From the NCBI RefSeq assembly GCF_040054535.1, contig NC_090796.1, positions 9,133,001 through 9,197,000 of the forward strand: a DNA stretch of 64,000 nt, read 5' to 3'. Origin of the DNA: Antennarius striatus (Eukaryota; Chordata; Actinopteri; Lophiiformes; Antennariidae). Both the position numbers and the translations under genes were made by a program. Shown in pieces: positions 1 to 26,344 of this stretch; positions within the stretch are counted from its first letter, which is position 1; each line of letters starts with the position of its first letter. The notes under the pieces are model-generated. The model searched no databases. It worked only from the letters and a program-made list of their open reading frames with translations, and was not told the DNA's origin.

Positions 1-101
1 TGGACAGACTTGTCATACGAGGTGAAAAATGTAGACAATATATACAATAAAATAACATTTCTGAAATTTATCTTATTTTTGTTTTTCTGTGTACATTTCA
101 G

Positions 102-3100
102 GGAGACTACAACCACACGACTGATCTGGCACAGAGAAGAGGAAACATCCAGCCTGACCTCCTTAACTTGAAACCACAGAAAGATGCATCCGGTTGGCAC
201 AGAATCACATGCTATTAACAGAGTCTGGAAGGAATGATTTCAATACATTGTCCTGTTGATTAATATTCCTGACACATTTAATATTAAACAGCATTAATTG
301 GTTAGTTTTTATCCTCCTCGTCTCTTTTTTGTATCTCCTAATCCTTGTATTTCTTTTACCCTCTTTTTTCCTGCCATCATCTTATCCCTTCTCATCCCTC
401 TGCCCCCCTCACTTATTTTTATTTCATCTGTAGAGTCCCAGTCTGGTTCAAAGAGAATCCCGGTGCATACAAAAAGACAATTGACCAAGGTTTGATTTTG
501 GTTTCCTGTTTGCTGGCTAGCTTCCCCTCGATGTATGGATCCAAACTGCTGCGGATATAGAAGGAACCAAAGCTGCTTATACCTCACTGCAATCACAGCC
601 AAATTCCAATTCTTTGATTCTCACATTTTCCTTGCAATTAGGGCATGTTGCAGTGCTTGTTCTAGACGACAGGGGGCAGCAGAGCTTGATGTAGCCCTGA
701 GCCTTCCTGTAAACAGTATAGCCACACATACTGTGTAGTAGATATAAATCCATTACTACACAGAAAGAAACAGATGCACAATTTAAATCTATTTTGTGCA
801 TCTTGTTTGTTACATTTATTCATTTATTCAATTGACTTTAATTAGCAAGTTCTGGCTTCTGGTTCTTGTATCATTGACTCGTCTTCTAAATGACTTATAT
901 CCACCTTAGAAAGTGAAAATGAGTGAAGAAGAACAGATTGAGCGGATGAAGAGAAATCAGGAGAGGTTAACTAACAACAAGAAATCCCCCATCTCTGCTC
1001 CTGATGCCCAAACCAAGAGTCAAGGTTCAAGTGAGGAGGTCTGTCAAATCATTCATTAGCGGACCAGATTTCCACATTAAATCACATACAAATATACCTT
1101 TAATGATCTGTTCTGCTATTCCTTCAGGCCCCCTTTCCCCTCAGGGTAACACGAGTCATCACAGCTGTACTGCCAACCTCTCTCGTGGCCAGACGGGTGT
1201 CTGTTGAGGACCCCCCACCAGAGCTTGACAACCCCTTGCCTGAGCAGATCCCACCTGAAACACAGCAAATACCGGCCACACAGAGTAAAAAAATATCAAA
1301 CAAGCCACCCAGGCATCTGTTGCTGGAGAGTCATGACCCACACCGATCCTCTGCAGAGGCACAACAGGATCAGCCAGCTATGAAGACCAACAGGCAGCGG
1401 CAGCATCAGGGAATATTGAGGCCATCCAAGAATGAGACACAATCAGAGACGAGCAGAGATAATCCTATAGAGACCTCAAGGGGCCAAGTTCAAGACCAAG
1501 CAGGTTTAGGGAGTGGAAATGTGAGTTTCGACCTCAGTGTAAGAGAGAAATCAAAGTTTGTTTGGGTAGCAAATATAGTTGATATCAACTCCTCTCATTT
1601 GGATATTGGTATCACTTTGTCATTGCGTTCTCATAGATAATCTTGTGTTTGCATTAATCATCATCATCCTCGTTAGCAATTTTTGATTCAGAGAAAAAGA
1701 TGGTTCAAGTATGTTTTCCTATTTTGATAGTACTTGTGTTTGGGTTCATTGAACTTTAGACAGCTTTAAATCCTTCTAAAGCCTCCAATCAACAAACTAT
1801 TAAAAATCTTATACCTGAATTCCAATTAAAAATATTCAAATTCAACTATTCAACATATAACTGTTCAGACTTTGGATAATATCGCTTTGATTTTTTTTTT
1901 TAAAGTATTCCAGAAGAAATGTTGGTAAAAATTAAAGCTAAAAGTATTTTTGGGATCTCTGCTCCCTGTAATGGGGCTCATCATCCCATCAGTTTTTATG
2001 TCATTCATGTTGCTATGTGTCAATTTTAAAAATATTCATATTCATTGCCTTTATGAAGTTATACCCTACAGTTGTGAGGTCTTGGTGTCAATGTCATTCT
2101 ATGTGAAATTGTTTGAACAGACGGAGGAGCGGCTCTCTGCCCTTCTGACCCCTGACCTGGACCCCGAGCTCCATCTGAGCCCCGAGCAGCGAGAGGCCAA
2201 ACTGAGACGTCTGGAGCGAATACGGGAGAGAGTCATGAAAAGGTGGATATATATTTACATATTTAGACACTCTGTGTGTGTGCGTGCGTGCGTGCGTGCG
2301 TGCGTGTGTGTGTGTGTGTGAGCGCCTCCACTAATTGGTTGCTGTACCTCTCCATCAGTGCAGTCAGAGAAAGTGCTACTGCACACAATCTGCTGCCAAT
2401 CAGTGGGGAAAAAGAGGAAGCTCATCGACTGCCCCCTGCTAGAAAACAAAGGATAAGATCAGGTACCTGCTTTCCAACACAAAACCTGTCAGTTAAAGAT
2501 TGCAACTTAAGGCCAAGGTGTAAAATTGTGGTTGCAATATAGTCAATGTCTACTAAGTCTGCTCCTGATACAGTTACACCATTGGTTGGTGGAGCACTGG
2601 AGTTTTCCCATTGGCCATCTCTCTTTGCAAACCAATCAATATAAACAGTGTTCCATTACACGCTCAGGAGCACACTGACTTGAAGTCCCAGTCTTGTTTT
2701 TCTCTACTGGCCATAAACAATTAGAATATGATAATAGGTATCATCTGATTAGACTCTGCTTTATTCCTGCTTTCAGACCCTGAAGATCACCATGCATGTG
2801 AAAGCCATGAGGATAACTTGAGAGGTTCGGCAGAACTTCAGCTTCCTCGTGGAACATCTCAGAAAAGTGAAGATGAGCTGGTGAAAAAATCAAAAACTCA
2901 AGTAAGATTTTGGAATAAAACACAGCTGAAGGATCAGAGTGGAAGAATGGGGGTTGTAAAAAATAAAGTAAAGCGTCCGCCTTCGCCCTATCATGTCTCA
3001 TCCATGACTGTCTACCAAAAAGATGGAAGCAGCGGATTTACAAATTGCAAAGATGGAGGACAGCAAAAGCTTGAAGAATCTTCCATAGATGATAATGAAA

Positions 3101-3978
3101 GTGATGTTTCATCCTGTGATGCGAGAGCCAAGTGGTTCCTCTCCACCAACCAGTGGCAAGGGTTTGTACCTTTGCAGATCCCTGGCATAGAATCTCTGTG
3201 CTGTGAGGAGATGTCAGATGTTGAGAACCAGCGTGCATGTGCTGATGATGATTCAAATGAACTGTCCACCACAGTCAGTGAAAGCTTAGAGAAGATGAAA
3301 GAGAACCACTCACTCTTCTATAAGATTGCATGTGATATCAGCATTTCAGACACAGATATAACTAAGAATGAAGGGAATTCAAATGCCCAAACATTGCCCA
3401 GGCCAGAGGAAGAAGAGCTGGTGATCACTGAATCTGAGCTGGAAGAAACAACCCCAGGTACGTGTGGATCAACTAACCCAGGGAAGGAGGATTACAACCT
3501 ACGTCTTCTTCCTTCAGATGTGACTGAAAATAGTCTGTTAACTAATCATAAAATACAAGATTCCACACCAGGAATCGAGGACAAAGCAACATTAAATCCC
3601 CCATCGAGTCCATCAAAAGACAGCCGCCTAAAAGAGTTTAAAGACACCGCAACGCAACAAGGCCTGTCAGAGGAGGGCAACGAAACTATCCATGGAGCGC
3701 TAATTCAGGATCCTGATTGTGATCAAACCCTGGATAAAAAGAAGAGAGAAGAAGACAGCAGGGCGAAAGAGTCAGATGGTGTGAGGGACGACCAAGAGAG
3801 ATCTGAAGAAGCCGAGAAATGTAGTCTGAGTGAAGAGAACAAAGAGACAGCCCAGGAACAGGAAAAAGACAACAACCACTCCATCACTCCATGCAGTCCT
3901 GTGCATGAGGCTGGGAAAGTGATTCAGAGTGGATCTTTTGGGAAGGCACGAGTTACAGTAATCAGGACAAGTTTGTAG
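102..3978 (+). CDS. plekha4: PLEKHA4/5/6/7-family protein, 3' part of the gene (probably plekha4)
   Basis: This is the C-terminal part of a PH-domain family A (PEPP-type) adaptor. The N-terminal WW/PH region lies left of the window. Proposed exons are 102-192, 434-489, 910-1038, 1128-1520, 2121-2242, 2359-2462 and 2777-3978, with compatible phases and a TAG stop at 3976-3978, giving about 698 residues. Family hallmarks I recognise are the MSEEEQIERMKRNQE segment (exon 910-1038), the RRVSVEDPPPELDNPLPEQ segment (exon 1128-1520) and the TEERLSALLTPDLDPELHLS...RLERIRERV block (exon 2121-2242). The last exon encodes about 400 acidic, low-complexity residues with no domain I recognise. Family members bind phosphoinositides and act at junctions or in Wnt signalling. 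The paralogue call rests on linkage to ppfia3, fgf21, kcna7 and kcnc3, so PLEKHA5/6/7 remain possible. The first exon (102-192) is the least certain. Confidence 0.72.
665..680 (+). promoter_or_regulatory. CTCF-like motif in a plekha4 intron
   Basis: ACGACAGGGGGCAGCA fits the CAGGGGGC-centred CTCF core. It is a single match with no other evidence. Confidence 0.35.
2273..2320 (+). repeat. (TG/CG)n microsatellite inside a short plekha4 intron
   Basis: Alternating TG with interspersed CG, starting about 30 bp after the donor at 2243. It fills some 48 of the 116 bp between the exons ending at 2242 and starting at 2359. In the transcript it reads as a UG-rich run. Confidence 0.95.
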
Positions 3979-4365
3979 AGGTGCGAAGAGAGGGGCGGAG
4001 GCTTCAGGAGATAAAAAGAACAAACTTGGGAAAGACAAGAAGGCAATAAAGTTCAAGACTGAAGGGGCTAACTGAATCAAACTCTAGATTAGAGACAGTA
4101 AAGTGGGAACATAAAAACATGAGACATAATCCTAATGTTTGGTAAACGTGAACATTTCCATTATTCCAAATACCTTATGTATAGTTGCAGTCAAATATTT
4201 GAGGTTAACACTTTCATTTGATTCACAATTTGAATCTATTATAACGCAGCAATTACACACAAAAGCTGCTTGTGAATGGCAACATAACCTTGTTATTGTG
4301 TCTTATAGAAAAACGTGATTGTATCTCAAACACCCTGATTAATAAAGATGCTAAGTGTCTGACAA
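3979..4365 (+). other. plekha4: plekha4 3' UTR with two polyadenylation signals
   Basis: The sequence after the TAG stop carries AATAAA at 4045-4050 and again at 4341-4346. Either could end the transcript. The exact cleavage site cannot be read from sequence alone. Confidence 0.6.
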
Positions 4366-5329
4366 ACAATGAAGTTCCTCCTCCATATTTTTATGTCCAG
4401 TGTATCACGTTCAGGTCTTGTTCTCAGTTCATACGTCCGTGTTTTTTGTATTCATTTATTTTATTTTTATTTTTTACGTCAATGAAGGTTCCCCAAGAGT
4501 TCGGATGCTCCTCTCCGACAAGCCCTGGTGCAGAATTACATATAGCTAGAGAAAATACCTTTGTCACTTTAAATCCTTGCCGTGTCTCAGTCGATGACAT
4601 CATTGTCTGAGAACACATTACATCACCCCTTCCCAGGCTCTCTCTCTTAAAGACAGCACCACCTTATGTTTACTGAGCATCACACAGACGCGCACACATG
4701 CGCACACAGAGAGACGCGCTTATCTGTTTACAATATATCCATATCGGCTTGCATTTTAATTAGAGCAAGGAATGAAATGTTGTGCTTCGGCTGGTGAGCT
4801 CATGTGATGCAGATCTGGATAGAGTAGCCATAGATGTGACCATTTTCATCATTGTGATTCAAGGCTACAAGTTGTCAATTAGATGTGATAAAATTCAAAC
4901 GGATTCTTGTCTTGATTGGGTGTTACTGTCGAGTAAAAGAGCTTGTCTGTTTCAAACATATTGTTCGACTTCTGCAGAGGAAGCAGTAGAAAAACCTGAA
5001 AACATGAAGACCCAGGCGTTTATTTGAAAGAAATATACTTTGACTCTCATAAATAGAAGTTGACTGACAATGTTAAATATATTTGATAATTGGATCAGAA
5101 CACACTTTTGCCCGGTGGCTGGTAGGTCATCTGAACTCATGCATACAGCTGTTTTACACGTGCACATTGCAGATCAAGTGCTGCTTTATGACGAACAGAA
5201 TAATTCAATTTATGAGCTCATTCCTACCAAAAAGAATGGATTTCTGCTCCAGATGGCGCAAAGAATGTAGTATGGACTAACTGCGGGTTAAGATGTAGTG
5301 TGTTGGTTTGGTCCCGTCTCTGATAGAAA
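4366..5329. other. Intergenic spacer
   Basis: AT-rich DNA between the plekha4 3' end and the CpG-rich zone. Open frames here are short and resemble nothing known to me. A short CA/CG-rich patch lies near 4680-4720. No other feature can be supported. Confidence 0.5.
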
Positions 5330-6650
5330 TACACACTGTATAATTGATCAGGTGTTTGATTGGCCTGAATGCGCGTGAGTGCGCGGCGCACGCGTAAATC
5401 ACAGAGACGCAGAGAATGCTGAGTGAATGTTTCTTTAAGACCCATTACCTTCCGATCCGACAGAGGGGGAGTCTGTGGTAAGGTGGCGTATCGTCTCTCT
5501 CCGCCTCCCCCCCCCCCTCCTCATCCTCCTCGTCGTTTACATGTGGAAAAAGGAAGACGGGGAAAAAATAAAACACGTATTGGAAGCTTCGCTCTGGTTT
5601 CGGATGGGGGCCACGGATCAATGCGCGATCCGCGGGAAATGGACGTAAGGCGTATTTAACATCAAACATGGACACTACGGGCAATCGGATGATGGAGGTG
5701 GGATGCAACTTCACACCGCCCGATCTCAACCAGAGAAAATATTCCATTGACGGAATATGCATGCATTAATGTAAAGATCAGTGCATGCCTGTGCGTGCGT
5801 TTTTCTCATAACAAGTAGTGTCAAGGATTGAGGGTGGTGGTGTGTGCTGGATGTGTGACTGTGTGCGAGCGCGTATGTGTGTGGTGGTAGTTGGGGGGTG
5901 AGGGGGGGGGGCAGTATTCCAATAATTAGAAGGACTATGCAACGCTCTGCTTATGTCCGTGTCAGGCATTGACAGGTGTGTTGGCAGCGCGATTTATTTC
6001 GGGCGCGCATCCTCGCTCCCGTTTGCATACAGTTAACTAGGTGAGGTGCTAGTTGAAGAGAGGGAGGGAGTAGGGGGGGGGGGTCTCATTAGATCATAAG
6101 ATACACTGTATATTGGCCTGGTATTTGTTGCTTGTAATTAGTCATGACTCTAACCAAGTCCCATGGCCATTGGGAGACAATCAAAGCCACCAACTCGTCG
6201 CGCTGCTGCCACTGGATTTCATTCTGGGATGTAAATGCGGAAGGAATATACGTCCCAGAAATGTTCCATGGTAATTTAGGGCCATCCTGACGTGTTACTT
6301 TCCACAGTCCTAGTCGACCAGGGTCTCTAAGGTCTCTAAGCGTGGATTTATCTCCCTCCTTTATGCTTTAATGGCGCATGAAGGACCAATCTGTAGATCA
6401 CTCCAACACACACGCTTTTCACTACAAGAATGTAGGTCTTGCGCGCTCGCACGTCCACCGTCGAGCGGTCTTTCCCTTCATACATTCAGAAATGGAGGTA
6501 GCCTCCGACTAGGAAACCTGTCATCTGGAGGAGAGCCTCGTCATTTTCCCATCAGCCCAGCGTGCAGCGCATGCCAGCGCAAATAAAAGCGCGTTAGCCT
6601 CACATCCCGGTGCTTTCATTCCCTCTCAGCTGCCGACAATCACTTATCGA
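5330..6650 (+). promoter_or_regulatory. ppfia3: CpG-rich zone, probable ppfia3 promoter and non-coding first exon
   Basis: CpG dinucleotides, rare elsewhere in the window, cluster here: GCGCGTGAGTGCGCGGCGCA near 5370, a run near 5615-5650, GGGCGCGCATCC near 6001, and more near 6440-6600. The liprin start codon lies in an exon opening with a strong acceptor at 10,076, so an upstream non-coding exon must exist. This zone is the obvious place. Possible donors include GTAAGG at 5645. The exact exon is not resolved, and its placement is inference. Confidence 0.5.
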
Positions 6651-6853
6651 TTCCAGTGATGCCTTTCTTGGCCAGGGGGGGTACTGTTTCATGGAATTAG
6701 GAAGGGGGGGGGGTTGTCATTATTAGGCGCTGCATGTATAGGCTATGTTCTGCTTTTCTGGAAATATAAAAGATGCGCATCTATTTGGCAGTATTTTCAT
6801 TTTAACTTATAGAAACGCATCTTTCATTGGTTCTTATTACCCAAGCTGCTTCT

Positions 6854-6854
<1 letters not shown>

Positions 6855-6903
<49 letters not shown>

Positions 6904-6948
6904 CCCCCCCCTCTCTCTCGCTCTCTCTCTTTCTCTTTCTCTCTCTCA
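6855..6948. repeat. (CT)n / C-rich microsatellite
   Basis: About 23 CT units, then a run of C, then more CT with T interruptions. Length is likely to vary between individuals. Confidence 0.97.
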
Positions 6949-7099
6949 GCTCATATAAGGCTATGACATTTTCGTTAACCCATTATTCAGGGATGGGATA
7001 TTTTGGAACATGATACAAACCCAAACTTCTGTCATTTGCCAAGGAGCTACTGCAAAGCCAGGCTGCCCAATGGAGGATATATGGCTACAAGTAGTGTGT

Positions 7100-7138
<39 letters not shown>

Positions 7139-7150
7139 ATAATGATGATG
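7100..7150. repeat. (ATG)n trinucleotide repeat
   Basis: Roughly a dozen ATG units in tandem, with a decayed end. Open frames through it encode only poly-Asp or poly-Ile and are not genes. Confidence 0.95.
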
Positions 7151-9771
7151 TGAACAATCATAATATAAAAAACTCCCAACCTGTGTGGACGTACACACTG
7201 AGATATGCTCATCTAATGTACACTATATCCTACATCTGCTTGATAACATACACGATAGACAATGACATCAGCACACGGTTTTTAACCTGCTCCAATTTCT
7301 AGAGTAGGAACAAATAAAACAAACCCCTCCGATAACTAGTCTACAGAGTAATTTTAATGCAGTGTATGAAGACATCTTGTTTTGTAGTTCTCTCTCTCAA
7401 ACATGCTTACAAACACATAGTTCCTGAAGTCCAGTGACCTCACAGTAAAAACTGCCGGCTGCACAGTTAAAGCTTCAGCTAAACTGCAGCAGTGATTTTT
7501 TTTTCTTCAGCACAGCCTCATCATTTGACAATCGAACTGCAGAATTAAGAGCTACACATTAATTGTTGTAATATATGCAATAGTCTAATTAGATCGCCAT
7601 GTGTTTCTGCAGCCCATGCTGAGGCAATGAAAAGCTGCTGGTAATGGAAATGAGTAATTCCAAGATTGTCTCAAGCTGAATGGTTAAAAGGTTTTTTTTT
7701 ACAGGCTACCCTATATTTAGTATTCAGGTGTTTTGAGGTTCTGTACCGACTCCAATCAGTTTCAGGAGGATATTTTAAGATCACAGAGCAGCAGTAAGAA
7801 GCTGCTGTAGTTTTTGGTCGACCGAAGCCTTCTGTAAACCTTTGGAAACATCAGACGTCATTGTCAGTTTGAACTGAATAGTACTTTTTAAAGCGACAAA
7901 CGGATGTTTTATCCATTCATGTTTCTTGTCTTATATATTTTCAGTATTATAAAATAGATTCTGATAAACATCTTTGGCCTTTTGTGAAAGTTTATAATTG
8001 CTAAACATATTGTGAAGGTAACTTAGCTTACAATGTTATTATTGTGGTCAATGTAAAACACTAGAAAGAGTATTCTAGATATTTCATTGAGACATCTAAG
8101 ACCCAAATTAATTTCATCACCCAGGCCTGGTAGAGAATTTTTTATTGTACACTTTGCCTATTTGTAAGAAATTTTGACACATCAAACACAGCTCTTCAAA
8201 CAGGAGGGTAATAGTGACAAAAGAGAAAAGCATCAGCTGTCTTTAGTAAGATGTGTGTTCAGGCGTCTTCCATAGGAGCTTTCACACATGTTCTGCAACT
8301 TTGATTTCAGGCTACATCTGGGTGCAAACACTTTTTTATGTAGTTATTAGCATGGGACATCTGAGTTAATTTTAAAACCTTAAATTTTATTTCTTGAAAC
8401 TACAGTCAGCATCAATCCAGTCCTGCATCACTGATTATTCATCACTGCTCTGTGGAAGGAATTTTAATTAATTAATTTATTTTGTGGTACATAGAGTGAG
8501 ATTGCCAATACTCCAGCCAGCTCACCAGCATGAAGAGCTAATTCAGTATTTGTGTCAAGTTTCCAATTACCAGCTAGCAGCCCCAGTCTCAAGTCCTGGA
8601 TGTCCATATAATATTTACAAAACTGGCAGCCATTGTTTCTACTGGTGCTTTGGCTTTTGTGCTAAATATGTTTGATTTACTAAATGAGTGATTTTGGTTG
8701 GAAAGAAATGTTTTATCGCTCTGCCTGGTCTCAATGACGTAAAGACTCCTGCATTGGGCACTAAATGAATCCAAACTACTTAAATGAACAAGGGCCACTG
8801 CAAATCCGCTGAGCACCAGAAACTGAAGAATAGTGGAGGAAAGAAGGAGGGACATGAGGCGACTGTAATAATGCTGATTGCGTGAATCCATACCATTTTG
8901 GCCAACCACTCGCTGTCTGAGCCAGAGGCCTTACCCAGTGTAAAAGGTCATTAAAGATGAGGATGACTCACAGCACAATGGTTAAAGGGTGTTTTGTGGA
9001 ATGAATGACATATTTTAAAAGTAATCACATTTGTGATTTTTAGAAAAACTGAGAATGTGAACAAATACAACTTCTTGTCTTGCTTGAAGCATTAAGATGA
9101 GAATTTTAACACTTCCATCAGTGTCATAGTCACACTTTCTCATCAAAATCATCCTACTGAATCACATCTTAAAGCAACAGTTCAACATTTTGTAAAATTC
9201 TTTTACTCACTGTTTTGACATGAGTATTAGTGAAACATTGAATCCACTCTCATGTTTATTAACTGAATGTACTGTAGGGCTTCACAATCAAGAACATTCA
9301 GCTGAACTGAATTTAATTTCAGGTAGCATAAGTCAACATTTGTGAATGTCACAAATTAGTGTTTTATATCTCTATCACTTTTCTGTCTTTATGCTAAGCT
9401 AAGATAGATAGATAACTTGTAGTTAATCACCACAGAAATGTGCATTTTCCAAAATTCCAAATTATTCCTTTAAAAGGGAAAATGTCAAGGTGCATCTTGT
9501 TTTGCAAGACTTATACTGAGTTGAACATTAATAATTTCATGTTGATCCCTCAAGACATTTCTCAAGTTGCATGACTCAGTGTGTACAATTATCAAATGTA
9601 GCTTTCATTTCATTCATTGTAACCTGAGACGCTAAAGGTTTGTGGTGGATGAAGAAGAAGCAAAGAGGCAACAAATTCTTTAATTAGTCAGACGATTTGT
9701 CCTGTGACGGGTCGCTTGTGTCATCTTTTTGTCCATTTTAGATGAACACTCATATTTCTTTTGGCAAAGGT

Positions 9772-9930
9772 TTTTATACTGGATGCCCTTCCTCTGCATT
9801 TATCCAGGCTTGGGACCGGCCTACTGTTGACACTGGCTTGTTCCCCTGTAGGGCTGCAGATGCCAGGGATTGAGCCCCGGGGCAGCATACACGCGAAGCA
9901 TGCGCTCTACCACTGAGCTACATCCTCAGC
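9772..9930 (-). mobile_element. tRNA-derived SINE (Ala-tRNA-like head), minus orientation
   Basis: Read on the minus strand, 9930-9854 resembles an alanine tRNA (GATGTAGCTCAGTGGTAGAG A-box region, CGC anticodon-like loop, GGCTCAATCCC B box) with decayed stem pairing. It is followed by a body containing the reverse complement of CCAGGCTTGGGACCGGC. That body resembles common teleost tRNA SINEs such as the AFC type, as I recall them. The mismatched acceptor stem and attached body argue against a working tRNA gene. Confidence 0.75.
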
Positions 9931-10076
9931 TAATTAGTCAGACATGCATATTCAAAATTACCATAGACTGTCTTGTTTTAAACTAATATCTGCAGTCCTG
10001 TCTGGTTTGTTGCGTGTGTGTGTGCAGTAAGATTTATTTAGGGCGATCTAATGCAGTATTTTCTTTTTTTTTTCAG

Positions 10077-10518
10077 CTCTTACCTCGGAATCTTTGAGGA
10101 GCTCTGCCTCTACAAGTTTGGAGGATTGTTGCATCTCCCTTCCCAATAACCTTTTCCCTTACTCACACTTGGCCAACACAACCATTAAAAAAACAGACTT
10201 CCTCGTAAATACAGAGGAACACGTAAACATTTTGATCACTTATCATGCCGTCTGTGAGTTTGTAAGGGAAGACGAGTGAGCAAAGACAAACAGGAGAGAG
10301 TGCTGGACAGAAAAAAAACATTTAGGCAATAAATAAATAGAGAAATGCAGACCAAAGGATTGATATTTTTGGAAAACTAAAAATGTAAATATTTATATTT
10401 TGTACATCAATTTTTAGTACAAGCTTGTAAATTCTCCGAGGCACGAAACCATACCATTTTGCACGCACAATCTGTCGTCAACGTTTCTTTACTTACCCAA
10501 AACAAACACCACGGTCTC
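10077..10518 (+). other. ppfia3: ppfia3 5' UTR with upstream ORFs
   Basis: A long pyrimidine tract ending in TTTCAG at 10,071-10,076 marks an acceptor, and the sequence is then open to the liprin start at 10,519. Upstream ATGs give uORFs at 10,245-10,265 (6 codons), 10,345-10,380 (11 codons) and a start-stop ATGTAA at 10,383-10,388. Assignment to the UTR depends on the inferred acceptor. Confidence 0.6.
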
Positions 10519-24604
<14,086 letters not shown>

Positions 24605-24623
24605 AATAAGCACACCAGGTGAG

Positions 24624-24698
<75 letters not shown>

Positions 24699-25410
24699 GG
24701 CACTATGACAGTAATTTTTTGAATATCTAATTACGTTATCAGTTCTTAACGCTTGCTTTATTTAATTTTGTAGAACCCAAACTTTTCCAAGGAAAAAACA
24801 CATTTTTGAAGAAAAAAGAGGATCAAAATAATACTAGAAGATGACCAACAACATTCGAGGCAGATGTCTCAGAAAAAACCCATCAAAGACATTGAATGAA
24901 TGATTTCTGAAAAGATAATTAAAAATAATGAGTGAATATCTGTTTATCCATCTGTCTCTCTCTTTCAGTCCATCTTGATCCATTGTTGTGGCATGATGCT
25001 GTATGATTCTGTAGAAAGTGGCCTGTAGAAAGTGATCATCGCCTCTTGTGAATACATCTTCTGTTTTGTTTCTGAATGTGCGATGGCAATATTGACAAGA
25101 GAATTTTGTAGTTTTTTAATTGGAAACAGCATTCCTGTTCTTATGAAGATAACAGTACCCCACCATGCATTCGTACAGGTGATTTTAAAACCCATTAAAA
25201 GAACGTACTCTGGTAGTAACACCACAACATAACCGTACAATAAAGGATGGACAGAGGAAGGGTCAAGAGGAGAATTTAAGCGTACACAGGGGAAATGACA
25301 TGTATGTTCTTAAGCCATAACAGACATGAGATGCACAAATGTGAATAGGACAATGAGACAATGAGCAAAGTGCTTTATGAGTGAATCCTGTTCAAACCAG
25401 GAATAAAAAA
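24605..25410 (+). other. ppfia3: ppfia3 3' UTR
   Basis: It follows the TAA stop directly. A CU-repeat lies 25 nt in (see next entry). AATAAA signals are at 25,239-25,244 and 25,402-25,407. The end point is inferred from these signals. Confidence 0.55.
24629..24692 (+). repeat. (CT)n microsatellite in the ppfia3 3' UTR
   Basis: About 64 bp of CT repeat with a single TT interruption, beginning 25 bp after the liprin stop codon. In the mRNA it is a long CU tract. Confidence 0.95.
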
Positions 25411-26088
25411 GTTAAGCAATTGTGTTAATATGCATGCCAAACCACTTTAGAGTCATGATATCAATCATCTACTGATGTGAAAGCTTGGGTCAGAACTTTG
25501 TAAAATGTGTGTATTTTATTTCTATAATTTTTTAATGATATGATATGTATGTATGTACAGTATGTATGTGTGTGTCAAACTGTATGTTCATTTCATACTT
25601 AGTTTTAAGACTGGCTGTAATTGAATTAAAGGTTTAAAAAGTAAATATGTTTTAATTTATGGAAAATTAAGATATGCTACTTGTATGTGTACATTTTCAA
25701 AAAAAAACAACTAATTGTGTTATGAATTAAATCAATACTATTGGAGAGTAGTGATGATAATTGAACATAATATAATAATAATGATAATGACTGTAAAGGC
25801 TGTAATTAAAAAAATCATACCTGTAAACTGCTTTTGAAGGACTTATTTACAGTTTCCGCCTGTGACTGGCCAATCACAGAAGACCACAGGTAAGTGGCTG
25901 TAAGGCAGCAATAAGCTGTCGAACCAATGAAATGCAACCATCATATTTTGAGTCAGTTGCTGGAGGCATGAATGACACTTCCAACTGAGTTGAGTGATTC
26001 CAGCAGAGTTCGTCCCCACTCCAAAACTACTTAAAAGACTTAAATTAAGTAGAAGTGATTAACACAAAGGCAATTTATTTAACATATT

Positions 26089-26344
26089 TAGGGTTCTCTC
26101 CGGGTTCTCCGGCTTCCTCCCACCTCCAAAAGCATGCGCTTCAGGTTGATTGGCCGGTCCCAAATTGACCATAGGAGTGAGTGTGTGTGTGAGTGGTAGT
26201 TTGTTTCTATGTGGCTCCGCGGTACACTGGCGTCGTGCCCGGAGTGTCCCCCGCCTCACGCCCTGAGACTGCCAGGATAGGCACTGGCTACCCCGCGACC
26301 TGCGTTAGCGGATTAAGCGGGTAGGAAGATGAATGAATGAATGA
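26089..26344 (+). mobile_element. GAAT-tailed SINE, lacking the tRNA head
   Basis: It shares the body TCTCCGGCTTCCTCCCACCTCCAAAA, then a GCGCTTCAGGTTGATTGGCC-like segment and TGGCTCCGCGGT, with the copy at 31,094-31,453. It ends in a short (GAAT)n tail. The tRNA-like head seen in the other copy is missing, so it is 5'-truncated. Confidence 0.8.

Larger units (their letters stand above)
6651..9770. other. Probable first intron of ppfia3; no coding sequence seen
   Basis: It holds two microsatellites (see 6855 and 7100) and otherwise unique AT-rich sequence. Around 7550-7650 there are homeodomain-type TAATTA/TAATTG cores and few simple repeats, which could mark a conserved enhancer. That is only a guess without a multi-species alignment. 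Confidence 0.45.

Noticed and set aside
1021-1040. Alternative plekha4 donor GTGAGG after 1030
   Set aside because: It leaves phase 1, which no acceptor near 1128 accommodates; the donor after 1038 keeps phase 0.
9854-9930. Possible alanine tRNA gene (minus strand)
   Set aside because: The A and B boxes are good, but the acceptor stem does not pair and a SINE body follows directly, so it is a SINE head.
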